Positions 47,564-55,625 of a DNA stretch of 56,987 nt are shown here, one piece after another. The notes beneath the pieces were generated by a model, which did no database searches, was not told the DNA's origin, and worked only from the letters and a program-made list of their open reading frames with translations. Position 1 is the stretch's first letter. The number at the start of each line of letters is the position of its first letter. The position numbers and the translations under genes were made by a program. The stretch is from a virus. The stretch lies in IMG/VR virus record IMGVR_UViG_3300021964_000079, positions 1 to 56,987 of that record; one strand, given 5' to 3'.

Positions 47564-48348
47564 TTGATTTTCTCCTCTTTAAATTTCCATAATTCTTTTT
47601 GCTCACCTTCCTTGATTATTTCAATAACTGCTTGTTCAATTGCTTTTCTCACAGCGTAGGTAGTGGACTCATTGTCCGTTATCCCTGCTTCAGTCTCCAG
47701 CAATTTAGTTCCCATATCTAAAAATTTAAACACTGTGGCAGATAACTTTGTACTCAGAATAGTTTTCTGAGAACTGACTGCCAAAAGTACTTCACCTGTC
47801 TGTACAGATATTAATCGTAAAGCCACTGTTACCATGTCCTTACGATATTCATCAGATACACCAATACCCAGATATCTTACCCCCATACCACCTGTACTTG
47901 TATTGGTGTCATACCCAACTATGCCCCCTGTCAGCAATACTCCCGCAAACAATAGGGGTTTAATCTTTTCTGCCGTATCTCCGTCATAGTTCTTTCTTGT
48001 GTTTCGTATAATCTGTCTTTCTTTTAACAGATTTTCCAGTTCCATTCTTTCTATGACTTGAAACCACTCGCCCTTACCTGCTTTCTTTAGGGCTTGGATT
48101 AACCATATATCTCCACCTTGTGTCACTGCACTACTTAGTAATGCAAGTGATGAGCTGGATTTTCTTTGTCCTGTTACGTCATTGAACTTATACACCGCAA
48201 CCGGCACCTTACGTTCAGGTGGTGTTATGTTGTATAGTTCATCTACTAACGGCACAGTACTAGGTACAGGAGCATCCTGTGGTTGGATGCTCGCACAACT
48301 AGAAAGTAAAGTCGCCAACAGGAACAGTGATAACAGTCGTACTACCAT
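47560..48348 (-). CDS. csgG: Curli secretion pore CsgG
   Basis: A 262-residue lipoprotein. Signal MVVRLLSLFLLATLLSSC with lipobox Cys18, then the CsgG order: VPVAVYKFNDVTGQRKSSSS, FQVIERMELENLLKERQIIR, GGIVGYDTNTSTGGMGVRYL (the transmembrane strands), VALRLISVQTGEVLLAVSSQ and a helical C-terminus. Side by side it follows E. coli CsgG throughout (277 aa). It forms a nine-subunit outer-membrane pore. Upstream ATGs exist at 48354 and 48360. Confidence 0.93.
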   Translation of the reverse strand: MVVRLLSLFLLATLLSSCASIQPQDAPVPSTVPLVDELYNITPPERKVPVAVYKFNDVTGQRKSSSSLALLSSAVTQGGDIWLIQALKKAGKGEWFQVIERMELENLLKERQIIRNTRKNYDGDTAEKIKPLLFAGVLLTGGIVGYDTNTSTGGMGVRYLGIGVSDEYRKDMVTVALRLISVQTGEVLLAVSSQKTILSTKLSATVFKFLDMGTKLLETEAGITDNESTTYAVRKAIEQAVIEIIKEGEQKELWKFKEEKIK

Positions 48349-48853
48349 TTGCATCCACAATCGTTAAATCTACGGTTTCGCTACTTTTGACATAACTAAT
48401 TGTTGTACCCTCAAAAGTAACTGTACCGGAAGTTGAAGCCTCTTCTCCAAACATACTATCTACTAGTTGTTTTGAAAGTTGTGCATATATTCTTGATTCC
48501 ACATTCTTCATAAATTTAGAAAGGTTTGTATTTGCAGCATCTCGTATTGCTTGACGTTCAGCAGCTTCTTTCTTTTCTCTAATTGCTTGCGACCTTGAAA
48601 ACTCTTGGTTCTCAATGGTCAAAACATGTGCGCTGTATCCCTGACCACTAAATGCGGGTGACTTCCATGTGTGAGTAAGTTCCCCAGCATGTGAAGGTGA
48701 GAGGAATGCACATCCGAAAGCAAAGAGCGCACCGACAAATGCCCCTATCAAGAATGATTTGAGCATATCACTATCGTGCCAGATTGCCTGATTTTTAAAG
48801 AATACATCAGAAGCATGATGACCTGTTTTTAGACTGAAAAAGTTCCTACTCAT
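48299..48853 (-). CDS. csgF: Curli assembly factor CsgF
   Basis: A 184-residue protein. Residues 30-55 form a signal/anchor (MLKSFLIGAFVGALFAFGCA ... SHAG), followed by the CsgF N-terminal pore-plug motif (WKSPAFSGQGYSAHVLTIEN), a charged helix and the C-terminal beta part (GTTISYVKSSETVDLTIVDA). Start at 48853 overlaps the upstream stop; the ATG at 48766 would give a cleaner signal peptide. It overlaps csgG by about 50 bases. Confidence 0.85.
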   Translation of the reverse strand: MSRNFFSLKTGHHASDVFFKNQAIWHDSDMLKSFLIGAFVGALFAFGCAFLSPSHAGELTHTWKSPAFSGQGYSAHVLTIENQEFSRSQAIREKKEAAERQAIRDAANTNLSKFMKNVESRIYAQLSKQLVDSMFGEEASTSGTVTFEGTTISYVKSSETVDLTIVDANGSTTVITVPVGDFTF

Positions 48854-49100
48854 CCTTCTTCTCCTTTTCTATGTCACGAAGTTCCAGAATCGTATTGATT
48901 TTCTGGTCCATTCTTATCATGTCATTATCAAGCATCCTTACTCTGTCAATGAGAGATATAGTTGTCATCGTAGCTTTGTCGAGTGCGGGTAAAATTTGTT
49001 GAGTCACATACTTCCATATAAAAAATATAAAATAACCCATACCAACAGCCATGACAACAGTTATACCTTCGTCTTGAACCGCTTTAATAATATCTTCCAC
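48846..49100 (-). CDS. Small single-span protein, paralogue 2
   Basis: 84 residues from the GTG at 49100 (AAAGGA 8 bases upstream): a membrane helix (ITVVMAVGMGYFIFFIWKYV) and an amphipathic helix (SLIDRVRMLDNDMIRMDQKI). It is homologous along its length to the next gene upstream. First genes of the curli operon; holin- or adaptor-like role possible. A longer ATG frame exists to 49157 but overlaps the upstream gene. Confidence 0.7.
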   Translation of the reverse strand: MEDIIKAVQDEGITVVMAVGMGYFIFFIWKYVTQQILPALDKATMTTISLIDRVRMLDNDMIRMDQKINTILELRDIEKEKKDE

Positions 49101-49104
49101 ACAA

Positions 49105-49383
49105 CTAATCCTTTCTGGCATCCTCCTTGCCATCGGCCGCAGACATCCTTCTGACATCTGGCTTCACACCCAATACATGGCATACCAAAGAATCTAATCG
49201 TACAATTTCATTATTAAGAGTTTTGACACGGTTATCCAACGCCGAAATCAACATATTCAAATTTGACGCCGCATCCACAACAGAAGCGAGAATATATTTT
49301 AGGAGAATAACAATAAAAACACCACCACCTAGTACAGCAGTGATGGTAAAACCTAACTCAGCAATAACACCAAAGATTTCCAT
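49105..49383 (-). CDS. Small single-span protein, paralogue 1
   Basis: 92 residues: MEIFGVIAELGFTITAVLGG, a membrane helix to about residue 32, then SALDNRVKTLNNEIVRLDSL, matching its neighbour (helix then x-L-x-D-x-I-R-x-D). Tandem duplicates at the head of the curli-like operon. Function unknown. Confidence 0.7.
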   Translation of the reverse strand: MEIFGVIAELGFTITAVLGGGVFIVILLKYILASVVDAASNLNMLISALDNRVKTLNNEIVRLDSLVCHVLGVKPDVRRMSAADGKEDARKD

Positions 49384-49422
49384 ACGGTATTCTCCTATGG
49401 ATATTTAGGTTATTCGATTCGT

Positions 49423-49764
49423 TTAGGACGATTTTTCGTGTAATTTAACGAAATATTCAGCATCAACCACTACAAGAGGTTTTTGGTTGTTGCGTTTAAT
49501 GAACACTACGGGTTCATAATCACCAGAGTTTGACTCTGCTTGTTCGTATGATTTCCACACATTAAGGGATTCTTGGTTCTTACACTCAATAGAATACGGA
49601 AACTTCTCTCTCGCAGCACGGGCCATGATAAGGTCTTCACCCCCTGCACCCATACTGCGAGACTCTACATCCTCTGGATGTACGTCAAGTTGTTCAATCA
49701 GCTGATCACGAACCCACTGTTGGAATCTACGACCTTTTGCCTTTGCTGAACTCGTTTTCACCAT
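49423..49764 (-). CDS. PD-(D/E)XK nuclease (resolvase-like)
   Basis: A 113-residue protein with a basic N-terminus (MVKTSSAKAKGRRFQQWVRD) and the nuclease core SRSMGAGGEDLIMARAAREK, YSIECKNQESLNVWKSYEQA. Asp in GEDL and E-x-K in ECKN fit, as in Holliday-junction-resolvase-like phage nucleases. ATG at 49764. Confidence 0.78.
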   Translation of the reverse strand: MVKTSSAKAKGRRFQQWVRDQLIEQLDVHPEDVESRSMGAGGEDLIMARAAREKFPYSIECKNQESLNVWKSYEQAESNSGDYEPVVFIKRNNQKPLVVVDAEYFVKLHEKSS

Positions 49765-49913
49765 TGTCTCCAAGCGTTTGCAATGATAGCAAAACACGTT
49801 ACTATATGTAGGATAACCCAGACAGTCCTGATTATTGCAACCCTGTCTGCTTTTTTATCTTCATCAAATGATTTAGACCCAATTGCCTTACACCAATATT
49901 TCCACATGTTCAT
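49758..49913 (-). CDS. WxYWCKAIG small membrane protein (51 aa)
   Basis: Product MNMWKYWCKAIGSKSFDEDK... then a membrane helix (RTVWVILHIVTCFAIIANAW). ATGA overlap with the SDR-like gene and a 7-base overlap with the nuclease gene make translation likely. Its N-terminus matches the short frame at 8178-8264. Confidence 0.65.
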   Translation of the reverse strand: MNMWKYWCKAIGSKSFDEDKKADRVAIIRTVWVILHIVTCFAIIANAWRQW

Positions 49914-50341
49914 GGTGTAACCGTAATGTCTTTAACTCTATATGGTTGATTAAGAATCCAATCAATCACGCCCACACAATATGATACAGTCATTTTTGGT
50001 GCGTCAATATGAGCAACCCTATCAGTATCAAAACGACCAAACCTTACAATCGTCGTATCTATTCCTAGATAATATAATTGATCGTTAGCAAAGTCTAGTG
50101 CTGCTTTTTCAGTTGGATAAGTTCTAATCCTATTTCCACGTTGATCCGGTGAGTTTGACCCTATGTTGATTATACGTTTGTTGAGTTCAGCAGCCTTATA
50201 TAATAGATCAACTTGTTGAAACCCATCGTGCTTACAATTAATGAACACATCACATTCTTCTAGAGTATCTACTGTGTCATAGAATATACTAAGTGCTTGA
50301 CCAAGACCTCTCCTTGTTCCAGTAATATAAAAATTACTCAT
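49910..50341 (-). CDS. Short NAD(P)-binding SDR-like protein
   Basis: A 143-residue protein with SDR elements: MSNFYITGTRRGLGQALSIF (TGxxxGxG), VFINCKHDGFQQ (N-A-G-like site), IINIGSNSPDQRG and YPTEKAALDFANDQLYYLGI (Y-x-x-x-K-like). It is much shorter than usual SDRs (about 240 aa), lacking the C-terminal substrate lobe. Substrate unknown. Confidence 0.65.
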   Translation of the reverse strand: MSNFYITGTRRGLGQALSIFYDTVDTLEECDVFINCKHDGFQQVDLLYKAAELNKRIINIGSNSPDQRGNRIRTYPTEKAALDFANDQLYYLGIDTTIVRFGRFDTDRVAHIDAPKMTVSYCVGVIDWILNQPYRVKDITVTP

Positions 50342-50486
50342 CACCGTACTCTTCTACTTCATCTTCAAGTTCTTCTGCGAGCTCACCCCCACAGAATACA
50401 CAAAACTTTATAAAATAATAATGATCATCCATCCCATGTTTAATACGAAACTCAGCTTCACATTCTTCACATACTATAAGTTTCAA
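50334..50486 (-). CDS. Small zinc-ribbon protein, TTG start (50 aa)
   Basis: From TTG at 50486, which overlaps the nrdB stop as TTGA, the frame reads LKLIVCEECEAEFRIKHGMD ... FCVFCGGELAEEL, two CxxC knuckles, then an acidic tail. No ATG is possible before the first Cys pair. Overlaps the SDR-like start as ATGAGTAA. Confidence 0.6.
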   Translation of the reverse strand: MKLIVCEECEAEFRIKHGMDDHYYFIKFCVFCGGELAEELEDEVEEYGDE

Positions 50487-51733
50487 TCTACTGCCTCATA
50501 TGCGTCATCCCAGTTACCTGATAATCCTGCCACCTCATACTCCGTAACACGGTTCTCAAAAAAGTTAGTATGATCTGCACCATTCAGTACCCACTCTAAC
50601 CAAGGTAAAGGATTTTCCTTCACCTTGAAATTGGTTTTCAAACCCAACTGCAACAAACGTCTGTCTGTTATATACCTTATATATGATTTTACTTCAGACG
50701 CATCTAGACCTTCAATCTCACCCATCTTATAAGCAAGGTCAACGAACTTGTCTTCCAACTTGACTGCAAGTCGAGCCATTGTATAAATGTCTCCCTTGAA
50801 ATCATCGTCAACCACCTTGGGGTGTTCAACACAGAACTGACGAAACACCTTTGCGTTTCCTTCGACATGCATAGACTCATCACGGATTGACCACTCGACA
50901 ACCTTGCCCATACCCTTCATCTTACCGAACCGTTGGAAGTTGAGAAGCATAACAAATGATGCAAACAGTGCAACACCCTCGTTGAACACAGACTTTGCAA
51001 GTGCAAGTCCTAGCCCCTTCATGGTAGTATTGTCGGACTCCTGCATGAACTCAATCTTATTGACCATCTCCTTGTATTCAAGAAATGCATGGTACTCACT
51101 GTCTGGTAATCCAAGTGTCTCATTCAGTAGAGCATATGCCCGTTGATGAATACCCTCACGAGCTGCAAAGGAACCAAGCATGTTACGGATTTCATTATTC
51201 TTGAACTTGGGAATGAACTGGTCATAGTAGTTCTGACCCACTGCAACATCTGACTGTGTGAACAGACGTAGAATATTGGTGACGTAATCTTTCTCAACCT
51301 GAGTGACCTTACCGGACTTCCAATCTGATACATCTTCTGACAAATCAAGTTCGTCCTCAATCCAGTGTGCCTTCTCATGTCGTGTGGTAATCTCTACTGC
51401 CCACGGGTAGTGAAAAGGTTTATAGGTTTCACTGAACTGCAATAGTCCACCACCACTACGTTTCTTTAATAGATCATCGCCTACCTTCATTAGTTCATCA
51501 TACCCACCGATACGTTTGTCATCAATGAAGATTTGAGGAACAGAATTAACTCTACGAGTATTCATCTCACCTACCACTTCGGTAGCACCATTGATTGTCT
51601 GATAGAACGCAAGACGTTCCTCTTCATTATCAATCAACTCTTCTTCATACTCAAACGCATGTTCCTTCAACCAATTCTTTGCCATCGAACAAAATGGACA
51701 ATCTGTTTTTGTTACTACTCTTATCCCTGACAC
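50483..51733 (-). CDS. nrdB: Glutaredoxin-ribonucleotide reductase beta subunit fusion
   Basis: A 416-residue protein. Residues 1-85 are a glutaredoxin (TKTDCPFCSMAKNWLKEH; VPQIFIDDKRIGGYDELM), and about 95-416 the class I beta subunit: iron ligands in WIEDELDLSEDV, AAREGIHQRAYA, NEGVALFASF and IRDESMHVEG. It makes the radical for NrdA and the fused Grx can recharge the enzyme. GTG at 51733, 8 bases after GAGGAG, is the best start; it overlaps nrdA. Confidence 0.92.
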   Translation of the reverse strand: MSGIRVVTKTDCPFCSMAKNWLKEHAFEYEEELIDNEEERLAFYQTINGATEVVGEMNTRRVNSVPQIFIDDKRIGGYDELMKVGDDLLKKRSGGGLLQFSETYKPFHYPWAVEITTRHEKAHWIEDELDLSEDVSDWKSGKVTQVEKDYVTNILRLFTQSDVAVGQNYYDQFIPKFKNNEIRNMLGSFAAREGIHQRAYALLNETLGLPDSEYHAFLEYKEMVNKIEFMQESDNTTMKGLGLALAKSVFNEGVALFASFVMLLNFQRFGKMKGMGKVVEWSIRDESMHVEGNAKVFRQFCVEHPKVVDDDFKGDIYTMARLAVKLEDKFVDLAYKMGEIEGLDASEVKSYIRYITDRRLLQLGLKTNFKVKENPLPWLEWVLNGADHTNFFENRVTEYEVAGLSGNWDDAYEAVD

Positions 51734-53526
51734 GCAACACACTCCTCTTGACTCATAGCCTGAGTCTCATAATCTTTCAGTGCTTCACGCACTACCTTGG
51801 TTGATACGTTCTCTGCTTTGTTTGAAGTTTCTGTTCGTAAGTAATACAACCCCTTACATCCCAACTTCCAAGCATTATAGTGTACTTTATGTAGGTCTAC
51901 CTTCGATGCTCCTGATGGAAAGAATATATTTAGAGACTGACCCTGACATAGATACTTTTGACGATCTGCGGCTTGAGTTACGATTGCGTTCTGGTTAATT
52001 TCAATAGCAGTCCTAAATATACTCTTTACCTCTGGTGACAGAAAACTTAGATGTTGAACAGAACCACCATTGGTGATGATTGAACTCCAAGTTGTCGCAT
52101 CATTCTTATTTACCTTCATCAATTCCGCTTCAAGATACTTGTCCTTGACCAGATGTGAACCAGCACGGGTTCTATGCGTGTATGCATTTGCCTTACTAGG
52201 TTCAATAGATGGTGATGTACCACAGATAATAGAACTGTTAGCATTAGGTGCAATGGCCAATAGATGGGAATTGCGACGACCTGTGCGTTCCATGTCTGGA
52301 CACTCACCACTTTCTGTTGCTAGTTTTAATGTCTCTGCAACTGCCTCTGATTTGATATGTTCAAAGATTTGAATGTTCTTAACCGCAGCAGTATCGGACT
52401 CAAAAGGAATATGATTCTTGTGTAGATAGGAATGCCAACCCATTGCACCCAAACCAAGGGATCGTTCTTGTGAAGCAGAGAAACGAGCACGACTAATCTC
52501 ATCACCAGAATTGTCAATGAAGAACTGAAGTACGTTGTCTAGGAATCGAATAAGGTCACGAATCATTGGTGTGTCCTTCCATTCGTCATACTTCTCCAGA
52601 TTGACAGATGATAAGCAACACACAGCAGTGCGGTCATCATTGGTAGGTAGATGAATCTCATTACACAGGTTAGACCCGTTAATCTTTAATCCTTTGTCTT
52701 TCATGGTCTGTGGTAATGCACGATTAGCAGTATCAATGAAGTTTAGATAGGGTTCACCTGTGCGATAACGAATCTCTAGGATTGTCTCCCATAACTTCCT
52801 TGCCTTCATACTGTCACGGGCATCTTGTTCGTTAGGGTCAACCAAGTCCCACATCTCATCTCGTTCTACAGCTCGCATGAATGCATCCGTGATATTCACC
52901 GCATGGTGCAGATTTAGGTTCTTACGATTGACATCTCCTGTAGGAATACGCATATTAAGGAACTCAATAATATCAGGGTGGGATACATCCATGTATGCAG
53001 CGTATGACCCCTTACGGGTCTTCCCCTGTCGATATGCGGTCATATCAGCGTCCACTGTATGAATGAATGGCATAGGTCCGGGTGCCTTATCTGACACTGC
53101 ACGAACATCACTCCAATGTCCCCCGACTCCACCACCCTTGACTGACAACCACCGCAACTCAGCAGAATGGTCAATCAGTCCTTCCAGTGTATCGGGGACA
53201 TATGTAAGAAAGCAAGAGATAGGAAGAGCTCTTACCTTCTCACCCGGCATAGGAGCATTGGATAACACAGGTGACGCAAACATGAACCACCCGTCACTTA
53301 CATAATCGTAAATGCGTTGGGCAAGGTCCATGTCACCATATGAATACGCAACCGCTGCTCGTGCATATGCCTGTTGTGGTGATACCTCATCCTTTGTCTG
53401 GTAGTAATCTGTAAGTAACTTCTTAGCTTGTTCTGATAGAGATTGATCTTTTGTTCTGTCTATTTTGATTCCAACGTAGTCTTCTGTGGTTTCGAGGTAT
53501 ACAACTTCAGCGGTTGCGACTTCCAT
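51721..53526 (-). CDS. nrdA: Ribonucleotide reductase alpha subunit NrdA
   Basis: A 601-residue class I alpha subunit. Catalytic elements: ALPISCFLTYV (thiol Cys), NLCNEIHLP (N-C-E active site), second thiol CCLSSVNL, tyrosines near GLYYLRTET and the C-terminal thiol pair CVACQG. The N-terminal ATP-cone is missing, so dATP feedback control may be absent. It converts ribo- to deoxyribonucleotides for phage replication. Confidence 0.95.
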   Translation of the reverse strand: MEVATAEVVYLETTEDYVGIKIDRTKDQSLSEQAKKLLTDYYQTKDEVSPQQAYARAAVAYSYGDMDLAQRIYDYVSDGWFMFASPVLSNAPMPGEKVRALPISCFLTYVPDTLEGLIDHSAELRWLSVKGGGVGGHWSDVRAVSDKAPGPMPFIHTVDADMTAYRQGKTRKGSYAAYMDVSHPDIIEFLNMRIPTGDVNRKNLNLHHAVNITDAFMRAVERDEMWDLVDPNEQDARDSMKARKLWETILEIRYRTGEPYLNFIDTANRALPQTMKDKGLKINGSNLCNEIHLPTNDDRTAVCCLSSVNLEKYDEWKDTPMIRDLIRFLDNVLQFFIDNSGDEISRARFSASQERSLGLGAMGWHSYLHKNHIPFESDTAAVKNIQIFEHIKSEAVAETLKLATESGECPDMERTGRRNSHLLAIAPNANSSIICGTSPSIEPSKANAYTHRTRAGSHLVKDKYLEAELMKVNKNDATTWSSIITNGGSVQHLSFLSPEVKSIFRTAIEINQNAIVTQAADRQKYLCQGQSLNIFFPSGASKVDLHKVHYNAWKLGCKGLYYLRTETSNKAENVSTKVVREALKDYETQAMSQEECVACQG

Positions 53527-53535
53527 TTCTTGCTC

Positions 53536-54531
53536 CTATATCCTTCTCCAATCTGCGAACCTCAACTTTGCTGCGACACCGGAGAAGGTGTTATTTGTTA
53601 TGATGTCTTGTATTTCTTTCTTAGAATATCCCGCAATTATCATATCGTTGATATCCTTATATTCTATATTATCAGGCCACAGGCATACGCTTTTCCCCTG
53701 ATCAATCGTCTTCTCTATCTGTTTGTTGATCTCCTTATTTCTAGGTTCATTGTCATAGATGACTGTGAGGTCACCTTCCATATTACTAAAGTCTGCTCCG
53801 GCGACTGCAATGCAGTTATCTAGAAACAGACTATCTAACGGTCCTTCAACAACAAGAATAGGTTTACTCTTATCTACCTTATCCAGACCAAAAATCTTAT
53901 CACGATCTTCATCAATTTTGATGGTGATATACTTAGGTTGTTCATTACCAAAGGCTCTACCCTGATACGCAAACACCTCACCATCTTCACCACGGAACGG
54001 AATAAGCAACCTTGGATGATCACCATCCAAAGAAGGAAACTTACCTTTGATTATCGAATTCGTGAATTTAAAAAATGACTCGCATAGATACAAATCGGAG
54101 AGCGATTCCACAGGGAGTTTTCGTCTTTCAACAATCTGTTTCGCTGGGTGGTCATCAGGTAGGTTCTTAATAGATTTAAGCCCCTCAAGGATACCCTTTT
54201 TGCGAAACACTGGTGCATTGAATTTGAACTCCGGCTGGGGACTACTGCGAGTTTCGACCCCCTTTTTGTATCGTTCCATTATATAGTCTTTGTAGGTTTT
54301 TGAGTCGATTGTCTTGATCAGATTACCTAAAGACGCACCAGTGCCACAATTATGACACTTGAAGAACAGGTCATTCTTCTTACGGAAGACAAATCCCCTT
54401 GCCTTAATTCGTGATTTCTGGGAATCCCCACAATAGGGACAACGGAAGTTCCATAGATTATCGCCCTTCTTCTTGAACTGCTGAAGATAGGGGCTGATAA
54501 TGTTTAGGTATTTTGTATCAATATAAGACAT
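53536..54531 (-). CDS. 61: DNA primase gp61-like
   Basis: A 331-residue DnaG-type primase: zinc ribbon CPYC (31-34) and CHNC (59-62), a basic region and a Toprim core (PILVVEGPLDSLFLDNCIAV, LTVIYDNEPRNKEI). It works with gp41. The ATG is only 6 bases from the -10 box (TATTGT), so the mRNA should start at or next to the start codon; no Shine-Dalgarno is seen. Confidence 0.93.
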   Translation of the reverse strand: MSYIDTKYLNIISPYLQQFKKKGDNLWNFRCPYCGDSQKSRIKARGFVFRKKNDLFFKCHNCGTGASLGNLIKTIDSKTYKDYIMERYKKGVETRSSPQPEFKFNAPVFRKKGILEGLKSIKNLPDDHPAKQIVERRKLPVESLSDLYLCESFFKFTNSIIKGKFPSLDGDHPRLLIPFRGEDGEVFAYQGRAFGNEQPKYITIKIDEDRDKIFGLDKVDKSKPILVVEGPLDSLFLDNCIAVAGADFSNMEGDLTVIYDNEPRNKEINKQIEKTIDQGKSVCLWPDNIEYKDINDMIIAGYSKKEIQDIITNNTFSGVAAKLRFADWRRI

Positions 54532-54537
54532 TCATAG

Positions 54538-54566
54538 ACAATAACAGGTCTATGGTAAAATGTCAA
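54538..54566 (-). promoter_or_regulatory. Sigma70-like early promoter of gp61 (leaderless spacing)
   Basis: TTGACA (54561-54566), 17 bases, TATTGT (54538-54543), CTATGA, ATG at 54531. Confidence 0.75.
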
Positions 54567-54994
54567 GTAAGATTCACCATTTTGTGTAAAATAAATCCTG
54601 CGACGATTGATGATCCGATAAGGACATGCCGCCATTTCTCTAGGACGCCCACCCTTGCAGCAAGTTCGTCCTTAATCTTCTGTATCTCTTTGTTCTGTTC
54701 AGTGTGCTGTTGAGCTGCAGCAGTCATAATCTCTTTTGTGTTTGTGGTGATACGAGAGTGCAATTCGTCTATCTTAGCAGTCAATTCTGTGCGACGGATT
54801 TCTAGTTTAGCAGCTGCTGCTACGGTGGCCTCTTCTTGTCGAGCAATCTTCTCTTCATGTACGGCAAGCATACGATGAATAGAGTTGGAGACATCAGTTA
54901 GTTTTTCAATCGCAACATCCAAACGGTCATGTATTTTTGCTTGGTCCTGCAACTCTTTTTTGAGAAGTTTAACCTCTGTCTCCAACTCTACCAT
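54563..54994 (-). CDS. Coiled-coil protein with C-terminal membrane anchor (143 aa)
   Basis: Long heptad coiled coil (MVELETEVKLLKKELQDQAK ... IHRMLAVHEEKIARQEEATV) ending in a membrane segment (HVLIGSSIVAGFILHKM). The stop lies in the gp61 -35 box. Possibly a lysis or cell-envelope factor; unknown. Confidence 0.7.
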   Translation of the reverse strand: MVELETEVKLLKKELQDQAKIHDRLDVAIEKLTDVSNSIHRMLAVHEEKIARQEEATVAAAAKLEIRRTELTAKIDELHSRITTNTKEIMTAAAQQHTEQNKEIQKIKDELAARVGVLEKWRHVLIGSSIVAGFILHKMVNLT

Positions 54995-54999
54995 AATAT

Positions 55000-55164
55000 T
55001 TACTTCTCAGATTTCAACATGGTTAGAACACCCCATGCGATAGCTGCCATTGCAGCATATTTTGCAAATGGTCCAAGGAATAGTACAACTAGTCCAACAC
55101 CGATAAGTGCGCCGCCATCCCAAGAAGTACGTTCCATAATTCTGTTTTTAATCCAATCAAACAT
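55000..55164 (-). CDS. Small holin-like membrane protein (54 aa)
   Basis: Product MFDWIKNRIMERTSWDGGAL... with two membrane helices (IGVGLVVLFLGPF and YAAMAAIAWGVLTML) and a charged end. GGAG precedes the ATG. I recall very similar small proteins in marine phages. Size, topology and closeness to spanins suggest a holin, not proven. Confidence 0.68.
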   Translation of the reverse strand: MFDWIKNRIMERTSWDGGALIGVGLVVLFLGPFAKYAAMAAIAWGVLTMLKSEK

Positions 55165-55165
55165 A

Positions 55166-55447
55166 TTATTTCTCCTTTTCTATCTTTTCTATTCTCATTT
55201 GCAAATCATCGATTTTTTCAGTAATCTTTGGATACCTTTTTCTCCAAGCATCCTCTGGTTGCTCAAGCCACTTCAAACCCCACTTTGCAACCAAATAATC
55301 TACTAATGCATCAAACTTAGAATAACCCCAAAGACCAATCCTTGTGGTACTTAGATATGCAAGAGCTGCTGCGCCTGCTAATGAACCAATAATACTTGTG
55401 TATAACCAGAGGCGATCACTGGCAAGTCTCTCAACCATTTCCCACAT
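55166..55447 (-). CDS. Membrane protein (93 aa)
   Basis: MWEMVERLASDRLWLYTSII with one or two hydrophobic helices (SIIGSLAGAAALAYLSTTRI) and a coiled-coil end (ITEKIDDLQMRIEKIEKEK). I use the ATG at 55447; a longer frame overlaps the zinc-ribbon gene. Probably part of a lysis/envelope cluster. Confidence 0.65.
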   Translation of the reverse strand: MWEMVERLASDRLWLYTSIIGSLAGAAALAYLSTTRIGLWGYSKFDALVDYLVAKWGLKWLEQPEDAWRKRYPKITEKIDDLQMRIEKIEKEK

Positions 55448-55448
55448 A

Positions 55449-55625
55449 TCAACCCCAATCGGGTATTGAACATTTTGTACAACGACAAGATTTGCAGACT
55501 TCTGTCTGACCCATGATTCCACCATCGCTACTGTAACCACGATGATCAACCATTTTGTTTGTTCCACAATGCGACTCATGACCACAATTTTTACAATAGA
55601 TCACGCCCCATTCTTCTGACATCAT
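55449..55625 (-). CDS. Small zinc-ribbon protein (58 aa)
   Basis: MMSEEWGVIYCKNCGHESHC ... CKSCRCTKCSIPDWG: several CxxC pairs typical of a zinc ribbon, plus two His. The ATG at 55625 overlaps the DUF1353 stop as TAATG. Function unknown. Confidence 0.7.
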   Translation of the reverse strand: MMSEEWGVIYCKNCGHESHCGTNKMVDHRGYSSDGGIMGQTEVCKSCRCTKCSIPDWG

